Positions 57,224 to 64,000 of a stretch of 64,000 nt of DNA are shown here, piece after piece. This stretch comes from Vandiemenella viatica (Eukaryota; Arthropoda; Insecta; Orthoptera; Morabidae), in NCBI GenBank assembly GCA_031002005.1, contig CM061918.1:63088531-63152530 (forward strand), in the 5' to 3' direction. The notes under the pieces are model-generated. The model saw only the letters and a list, made by a program, of their open reading frames with translations, did not search any database and was not told the DNA's origin. The position numbers were made by a program, and so were the translations under genes. The stretch's first letter is position 1, and every line of letters begins with the position of its first letter.

Positions 57224-57870
57224 CACCCTTTATCCTTATTTTTTTCTAATTTTTATTTGGCGTAGGCCGATTACCTCATCGCTGCGGCGAACAAATCTTT
57301 AATTTTTTTTCCGGCTAAAGCCAATAACTAAATCCACATTTCCACTCTCGTACCCTGCCTGAAAAAATGCCAAAGCAGCTGCAGCAACAACAGTAGGCTT
57401 TGTGTAGTGCAGTGTAGTGCGTGAAGTGCTTCGACAAAAGTCGTATAGAGGTTAATGACCTCTACCAGTGTCGCAACCGAGGACTCCACCCATAGAGCCT
57501 ACGGTAGAAGCGGAAATATTTTTTTTTTGTCATGGTGTATATATGTTCTTTCTTTTCAGTTTTATTTTTGTGAGAGTTGACAGTCTATTTGAGAACTGTG
57601 ACCACGAAAACTATGACAATTTCATGTGGTTCCTTCGTGTATTTTTTTCTGTATATGTTTTCTTGATGTTGTTTGTGTGCCTGTTTTTTTTTTTTTTAAT
57701 TTAAATATGTTAAATGGCTTTGTGTATCTTATGTTAGTAGGTTGGCCACACTTGAGAGTCTGAAACTTGGTATTTGTAAATTTTCTTTTTTTTATTGTAA
57801 TGATAATTCTTCAGTTTCTTTTGAAAAAAAAAAAAAACCTGAACAATTATCACAAATTGGTAGTTGGGGA
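57224..57870 (+). other. gypsy 3' untranslated region
   Basis: T-rich and without env-like coding. Short frames at 57468-57704 are hydrophobic by base composition only. Confidence 0.6.
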
Positions 57871-58494
57871 TGTAACATAACAGTAGCATTCCGCCGACCC
57901 GCAAGTAGCGCCGAAGCGAGCGCATGATTACATTGTTTAAAGTCAGTCGTTATCGAGGTTTTGTAGCGGACGGCTCGCGTCGCGTAATGTGAGACGCTAT
58001 ACTAACTGTGCGGGTGTAGCAAGAAGTAAGAAGAAGAATGAACTTGTTTAACTATTGCGACGTATGTTTTAAATTGATTTGAACAGTGGGTTGAGTTACC
58101 AGAACAGTGAAGTGTGGCATCGAAAGTAATATAGTGTGGACTGATTTGGATTAAAAAACTTTCCTTTTGTTTCTAAGAATCTTGCAATCGACGGATTACG
58201 AAGTTTCAATAGCCTTATCATCTAAATTCTGATAGTGGCCAACTGGTTCGATGTGTACTTTATTCAAATAAATGTGTGGAGAACAGATTTTCATTACTTT
58301 TGAAGATTTCTCTTAGTTAGTTATCCTCACACTTTTATCGGACTGGTTTGGACCCTGTCTGGCGACCGGCGGCGACTACGAACTCATTTATCCAACTTCG
58401 GGTGCTGTATGTTAGTAATTAAAACTTTAGCAAGCACGAAGTTCGGTCTACCATAAGTATCAGTTCAACCCCAAGAAAGGCAAGGAGTCTTACA
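57871..58494 (+). repeat. 3' LTR
   Basis: Copy of 50032-50655: TGTAACATAAC ... AGTCTTACA, followed by the second AACT target copy. Confidence 0.95.
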
Positions 58495-58579
58495 AACTCT
58501 GCTAGCAGTTATGGCGTTCAAGAAATTTGTCATATGCGATCAATACCTATTGATGCCATCCATTCATTTTAATAAAGTA

Positions 58580-59580
58580 CTAGCTGGTACCCACGATTTC
58601 GTTCGTGTTTGTAAAGAATTTGGATTGACAGCTACCACCATCTAACCACCATAGTGCACGATGGGAGACTCATCTACATCTTCTTCAATACTCTGCAAAT
58701 CACAAACATTGTGGGTGGCAGAGGGTGCTAAGCACCAATCCTAAACCCGCCCATTCCAATCCCGAATAGTGCGAGGAAAGAAGGAATACATAAAAGCATC
58801 AGTACGGCATCTTATTTCTCTAATCTTATCCCTCCGGTCATTGCGACCTAAATAGGTTGGCGGAAGAAGTATTTCATTACACTCGAAATTTAAATTTTTT
58901 CGCATATTCTCCAATAAATTCGAACGCAAGCTACGCAAGACTCGATGCTATTACCACACACAAACGCCAGTCATCTGCGCTATGTAGTTCTGGCAGCAAA
59001 GTCGAAAAACGAAAATATCCTTGATCGACCATTTTCAACCACCATATCTCCCATACTTCCACAGTTACAGAAATTCGGGCAACGTTGTGATCGACGGATG
59101 ACTCTGTGCTACTACCACACACAAACACCAGTGATCTGCGCTAGATAGTTTTGGCTGAAAAGTGATACACCATGACACATACGTTTTTGGTAGGAATTTG
59201 AAAGTGCCGCAGGTCGATCACTTTCAACTTCCATATCTCCCACACCCCCATAGCTACCGACATGTAACCACCATAGTACACGATAGGAAACACGATACCA
59301 CTACCACACACAAACACAATTGGTCTATGCTATGTAGTTGTGGCAGCAGGGTGACATATACGGAGACACATGTCTTTGGACGAAATACGAAAATGCCCTG
59401 CATCTACCACTTTTAACCACCATATCTCCTACATCCCGACAGCTATCGACATTCGGCCAACGTTGCGCACGACAGTAAAATCCATGCTACTTCCACATTC
59501 AAAGACCAGTGATTTGTGCTAGGTAGTGGTGGCTGAAAAGTGAAATATAGAAAAACACACGTCTATTTATATATATAAGA
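58580..59580 (-). mobile_element. Helitron, right-arm ortholog of 35497-36500
   Basis: On the minus strand it begins TCTTATATATATAAATAG and ends with hairpin CACGAACGAAATCGTG and CTAG at 58583-58580. The 187-bp units recur as 'ACCACACACAAACACCAG' near 58945, 59107, 59292 and 59485. Confidence 0.8.
58671..58938 (-). pseudogene. LINE C-terminal fragment, right arm only, TSD GACT
   Basis: The minus strand encodes RSLRSNLLENMRKN ... TYLGRNDRRDKI ... DAFMYSFFPRTIRDWNGRV, the C-terminal tail of a LINE family different from 37706-38635. GACT at 58667-58670 and 58939-58942 flanks it. The left arm reads GTGCACGATGGGAGACTCGA (reversed) without it. Confidence 0.82.
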
Positions 59581-60339
59581 TTATACGTTATTTTCGGTCG
59601 ATATGCTTTATGCTAACCATAAATTATGCGGAAATACACACAATTTATGGAACGGAATGCTCTTAAAACGACTTGTCGGTGCTATGACGGAACAAAATGA
59701 AACTCTTGGTCTTGGATCGATTTTTTGTAAGGGAGCAGAAGAAGTTACTGACTTACGACCAATTACATTTGAAAAGGCACGTGATAATTTATCAAATATA
59801 AAAATAACTGTTTCGTATCTGTTATCCCTATTTCAGCTTTCACCGAAAGAGTAATTAATTAAAAATTGTGGGAAGGGGAGAACGGGACATCCTTAAATTT
59901 AATTAAAAATAAGTTGTCCATTTATTTATAAATCTATATTTGGAATGTGGTATCAAGGAAACTGAAAATTAGTATCTAGTTCCATGAGTACGAAAATTTT
60001 TTTATTTAAGGCAATTAATAAGTAAATTTAAAAATTTTCTTTCATATCGTATACTTTTTATTTTCCTGGTCCAAAGATAAATGTACTTTTTTGTTGAAAT
60101 AAGTTGGCAGCCCTACATAAACCTTCCTTTCAGTTTATCCAAGGAACAAACAATAATCCGATCGGAATGTATGCTAGGAAACATTCGCATGTAGGACAAT
60201 ACGATACCCTGTTCACTCCGAGCTGGCGGTTCAAGGTCACATTTCCCTATCCCCGCTCCTCACCTCACCAACCCCTCTCTTCCCGCTTCTTCTAACAGAC
60301 CGCTGTGTCCAGGTAGGTGAACGGTAAATTCGCATGTAG

Positions 60340-60955
60340 TGCTAATATTCCAAGATCCGGTTGCGTCCATCTGTTATTTGATTGAAATACAATTTTTTTT
60401 TTATTAATTATTAGGGGCAGAATACGATTCTGCCGAATTGCCTATCAAAATATGGCCGTAAATATTTTTTTATTATTTTTTAAAAAAATAAAAAAATTTA
60501 GTTCACTTAAAAAAATAAAATATATAATTCATTTCAGAGAGACGTGCAAAAAACATAAACAGTTTGGTTTTCCTATGTAAAAGTGGCCGCAAGTAGGGAT
60601 TGCCAGTTATTGTAAGAACGAGAATTAGCGAATCACACCGTCTAGATGCGTCTGTCTAACTATAACAGCTGAAAATCCCTACTCGCGGGCACTTTTACAT
60701 AGTGAAACCAAACTTTTTATGTTTTTACATGTCTCTCTATGAAATCAATTATTTATTTAAAAAAAATAATAACGAATTTTTTGAAAAAAAAATTCTTTTG
60801 AAAATTTAATTAAAAATACTTGCTGCCATATTTTGATAAGTAATCCGACAGAATCGTATTCTGCTACTAATAATTAAACAAAAAAAATTGGATTTCAATC
60901 AAATAACAGATGGACGTAGAAATCATGCAGCCGGATCTTAGGTTATAAGGGAAGC
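60340..60955. mobile_element. Fold-back element, right-arm copy with about 300-bp arms
   Basis: The left half from AGATCCGGTTGC (about 60350) pairs almost throughout with the right half ending GCAGCCGGATCTTA (about 60944). Matched blocks include AGAATACGATTCTGCC/ACAGAATCGTATTC, CAAACAGTTTGG/CCAAACTTTTT and CTACTCGCGGGCACTTTTAC. The spacer is only a few tens of bases. No coding. Confidence 0.8.
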
Positions 60956-62017
60956 GCAGTTTGGATAGAGCAGTCTGATCGCCTTTGTTAACTGAACGAA
61001 CAATATCCTCATTTTAAAATATAAGTGGAAACCTATCCAGTTACTTTCCATCCAATACAGCCACCTTGGCGTTGTTCATCGGTTATGACGTTAAAGTTAT
61101 TCATCAAAATCCCTGATTCACTTTGATGTTCTATAATGTCGTTTCCTAGTTGCGGAATATAGTTGTGATTTGCACCGTCGCAAAGAACCTACACAATGAA
61201 AGACTGCGATGACTCAAAGTACTACTGAACTCTGCCTTAACATACTGCCACCGAATAAATTATGGTATATAGTTATCCAAACTTCTAGGAAGTTATTAAA
61301 TCGCACTATTCATTCACTACGGCAAAATGGTACGAAATCCGGCGTATGTAACTGACTGTCATAAAGCAGAACTAATACGTACAGTGGGTATAAACTAAAT
61401 CGCCAGGCACGTTTTTATTAGAAAGGAATTTCACATTATAAATTTGAGATGCAGAAGAATGTGGATCTAGATCAAAATCGGATAACAGTAAGTGATGTAT
61501 ATCCGATAGTTGCTATTATTTTATATTACAGTAACTCGCAAACAGTAATTACCATTAATTTTGATATTTTAAAGTTGGTACTACAATTTATGCTGAGTAT
61601 ATTCGGGTGAATACGATATTCCTTTCAACGCTATCAATTCCTCAAAGTTTATACAAAAAAATGTTTCTAAGTAAACACTTAAACAACATCTGCGTGTAAA
61701 AATTATATTTTTTACACACAAACACACACATTGAGAGAGAGAGAAAGCTTTTTCTATGAATCAATAATTTTTGGTAAAATATAGTGCATGATGTAATTCA
61801 TCGAGACTTTGAATTGGACGAACTGGCGATCGAGCGGGGTTTGTTTCTAGAAGTCCTTCAGTATGGGTAGTAATACAAACGAATAAACTTCAAAATGAAA
61901 TTGCTAGGGATCTCAGCAAGGCGCGAGAAAAAGAAATCTGAAATCATGTTTGTTGCCAAAGGATCTGGTTGTACGTGAAACACTGTTGTTTTATTTCACT
62001 TCTCCTGTCACGACAGT

Positions 62018-62019
<2 letters not shown>

Positions 62020-62052
<33 letters not shown>
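62020..62052. repeat. Poly(T) run, much shorter in the left arm
   Basis: About 33 T in the right arm where the left arm (about 32838) has two short A-runs broken by TATG in the reverse sense. Confidence 0.85.
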
Positions 62053-62055
<3 letters not shown>

Positions 62056-64000
62056 GACGGTTTTTATAATAATTTATATATTAATATTGTGATTATTTTA
62101 TACTAATTTTCTTTAAACACAAACGCACACAAGCCAAATTATTTGTCAGTAATGGCAGTTTAATCACTAAATTTTCACTTTTAATCAGAAAAAAATCTTT
62201 TTCTTAAGTATCAATATCAATCACAACTTCAAATACTATACGAAAATTGGAAGAACTTTATGAAGCGCAGAAATGTACTTCCAATGACACATTTCTTTTC
62301 AGTTAGACTATTAAGAAATAAGTGATTTTTCCCTCTTTTATCTTGAAAATTAAATCTTGGTTCATATGATTAATATTAAGAGTTAGTTCATTATATTAAC
62401 ATTATTCTTGACCGGGGAAGGAAATATGGTTTTGATGCAAACGACAACTTGTTTCACTTGGGCACAATGGTCGGCAAAACACTTGCTCGAAGCCCTGTAA
62501 TTATAACGTCAGGTACACATTACCAAACAGATCGACAGGTACACCGAATGTTGCATATAATACATTCAAACAATGTGGCATTGATGACGTTCGGATAATG
62601 ATAGATTCCTTACAAATGGATCAGCCAATAACAAAGCTGAAAGGTTTGATTGTCTGAGAGACAATGATAACCAGCATTGAAAACAGAAACACTACACTAC
62701 ATTAACTCTGAAGTCAATATTGTAAGAGGGGAAAAAAATATGTTAAAACTGGAAGCAATTTCAGTTAATTTGAAGAAGATGTGACAAATCTACTGTTTAG
62801 TCGTTAGCTTTATAAGAGTGTATTAAGACACCCGTTATTTTTAAATAAATTGACAAAAATAACTAGATATTGCAGGTCATGTTCAAGAATTGCCTGTAGT
62901 ATTTATAACACTATTATCAGGCGATCTCGTATATATCAAAACATTTTTCAAAAAATTATTCGTATCTAGTATTTAAATGTTCCTGAAACCAAAACAACTT
63001 TATTTTAGGACAGAGTTTTCGCAGTGTGTAAGTTTGGAGTCTGACCTAATACGGGAAGTATGTAGCTTCATTTTACCTTACATCTGGACGAAGAAGAAAT
63101 TTAAAAACAAGTCTTATTTAATTTTCGGAAATAAATTAGACTTTCTGAAAATAATAACATTGTTAAATATTTAAATAAAAACAAAATATATTCCCTTTGA
63201 TTGCAAATAAAATGGAATATAAATGACTTTTTACTAATACTTAGTTTAATTGGTAGGTCTGATTAACGAGTTGAAGTTGCAGACAAAATCTAGATACGTG
63301 TATAATCCGTATATCATATATTAACTGATATTTAGATCGTCCATTCTGCGTACGTGTATCCCACCATTTCCTAAGTAGAGTCATCTTTAGTGTATCAAAT
63401 ACCGAAAAATCTTTGAGAGAATTGTGATATTGTGATCAATAATATGCATCACAGGTTCAAGAAAAATAAAATTGTAATTTTAAACTATAGACCTAGCTCT
63501 AGTTTTAATGTCATACCCTTTCACGAATGAAACAGAAAGCAACTATCAAAATTGTTATCATATACAACTGTCAAACAGCCGAAGTTGTTTGAAAAAATAT
63601 AGTGAAACGTTTACAAGGATAAGTTTCATTGCCCATCTAAGAACTGTATAGATAACTGGTTGATAGAAAACTCATTATTTGGATTTCGTATTGCTGTTAT
63701 TGCCACATCGCGATTTTAATAGGATGCATGAATTTGACTGGCTCCTGATGAAATTCAGGAATCCTGAAAGAAATCTACAAAAAATTAACATTGTTGTGCG
63801 CGTAATAGTAAACGGAAAATATTCCTCTTTTGTATTTTTAATGCCGTTTTACTTCAGGTATGTCACAAACGACTATTTGAGGAGAAATGTTGGTCTTCTT
63901 TCTGCGAAATCGTTAATACAGAAACCATGTTGAGCAGCACGAACTAACTCGAATCTGGTGGCGACATGTTCTGCTTGTCATTCCGCTGTGAAACTGTCGT

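Larger units (their letters stand above)
50032..58494 (+). mobile_element. Ty3/gypsy LTR retrotransposon, full length, TSD AACT
   Basis: Two 624-bp LTRs flank gag, protease, RT, RNase H and integrase in Ty3/gypsy order. AACT at 50028-50031 and 58495-58498 is the target duplication. The empty site is visible in the left arm near 36595 (CAGCAACTCTGCTAGC when reversed). No env frame follows integrase. Total 8463 bp. All internal genes are broken by frame changes or stops. Confidence 0.95.
48406..64000. repeat. Right arm of the giant inverted repeat
   Basis: Reverse complement of the left arm 30815-39545, cut by the gap at one end and the window edge at the other. Right-only insertions: SINE 48764-49240, gypsy 50032-58494, LINE 58671-58938. 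Without private insertions each arm is about 6.3-6.4 kb. 61.2-64.0 kb holds no gene I recognise; one frame at 63679-63933 matches a frame in the left arm (30824-31018, minus), showing only that the arms are homologous. Confidence 0.9.

Noticed and set aside
57468..57704. env-like membrane protein after gypsy integrase
   Set aside because: The hydrophobic run comes from T-rich sequence; there is no signal peptide, cleavage site or glycoprotein-like cysteine pattern.

Overview
This is AT-rich eukaryotic nuclear DNA from an arthropod. An insect, probably a polyneopteran, is my best guess, based on the dominant tRNA-derived SINE (body 'GGTTTTCCATGGTTTCCC', 'TCCAGGCAAATGCCGGGATG'), the Helitrons ending CTAG and an LTR element of Ty3/gypsy type. 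No search could be run, so the taxon is an inference. Most of the window is transposable elements in many layers, and most coding capacity is broken transposon protein.

Host genes are few. On the minus strand at 6529-6617 a short exon encodes a signal peptide followed by the start of an EMI-like domain and ends in a consensus splice donor; it looks like the first coding exon of a Draper/MEGF10-type receptor. At 42290-42360 (minus) a short exon encodes the start of a THAP-like zinc finger. It sits about 90 bp downstream of a perfect NRF-1-type palindrome, and a CRE palindrome and a strong plus-strand splice donor lie on the other side, so this may be a two-way promoter.

Layout. 1-30.8 kb: Helitrons (981-2091, 25560-27068, 29295-30505), hAT elements with exact or near-exact 8-bp target duplications (3572-3853, 8173-10272, 25484-27535), small GGG-ended MITEs with TAA/TTA duplications (4084-4701, 26330-26590 and relatives), at least four tRNA-derived SINE families, and decayed LINEs. 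The nesting is deep: at 25.5-27.5 kb a hAT element holds a Helitron that holds a MITE, and separately holds a SINE.

30.8-39.5 kb and 48.4-64.0 kb are two arms of one very large inverted repeat. Position 30815 pairs with 64000 and 39545 pairs with 48406, directly beside a 1000-N assembly gap (47406-48405). The arms share a Helitron and a fold-back element, but each also carries insertions the other lacks: the left arm has a Helitron, two LINE fragments and a SINE; the right arm has a complete 8.5-kb gypsy element, a LINE fragment and a SINE whose body is triplicated. The arms are therefore diverged copies (two haplotypes or a segmental duplication), not one sequence read twice.

39.5-47.4 kb, the loop, holds an unusual local repeat mosaic (39.9-42.1 kb), the THAP/promoter region, and a hAT element (43170-45678) with a GTF2IRD2/ZBED-like transposase pseudogene inserted into a decayed LINE. 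The gypsy element (50032-58494) has two 624-bp LTRs that are nearly identical, yet its gag, protease, RT, RNase H and integrase are broken by many frame changes and stops, which suggests either a defective copy moved in trans or poor consensus sequence.
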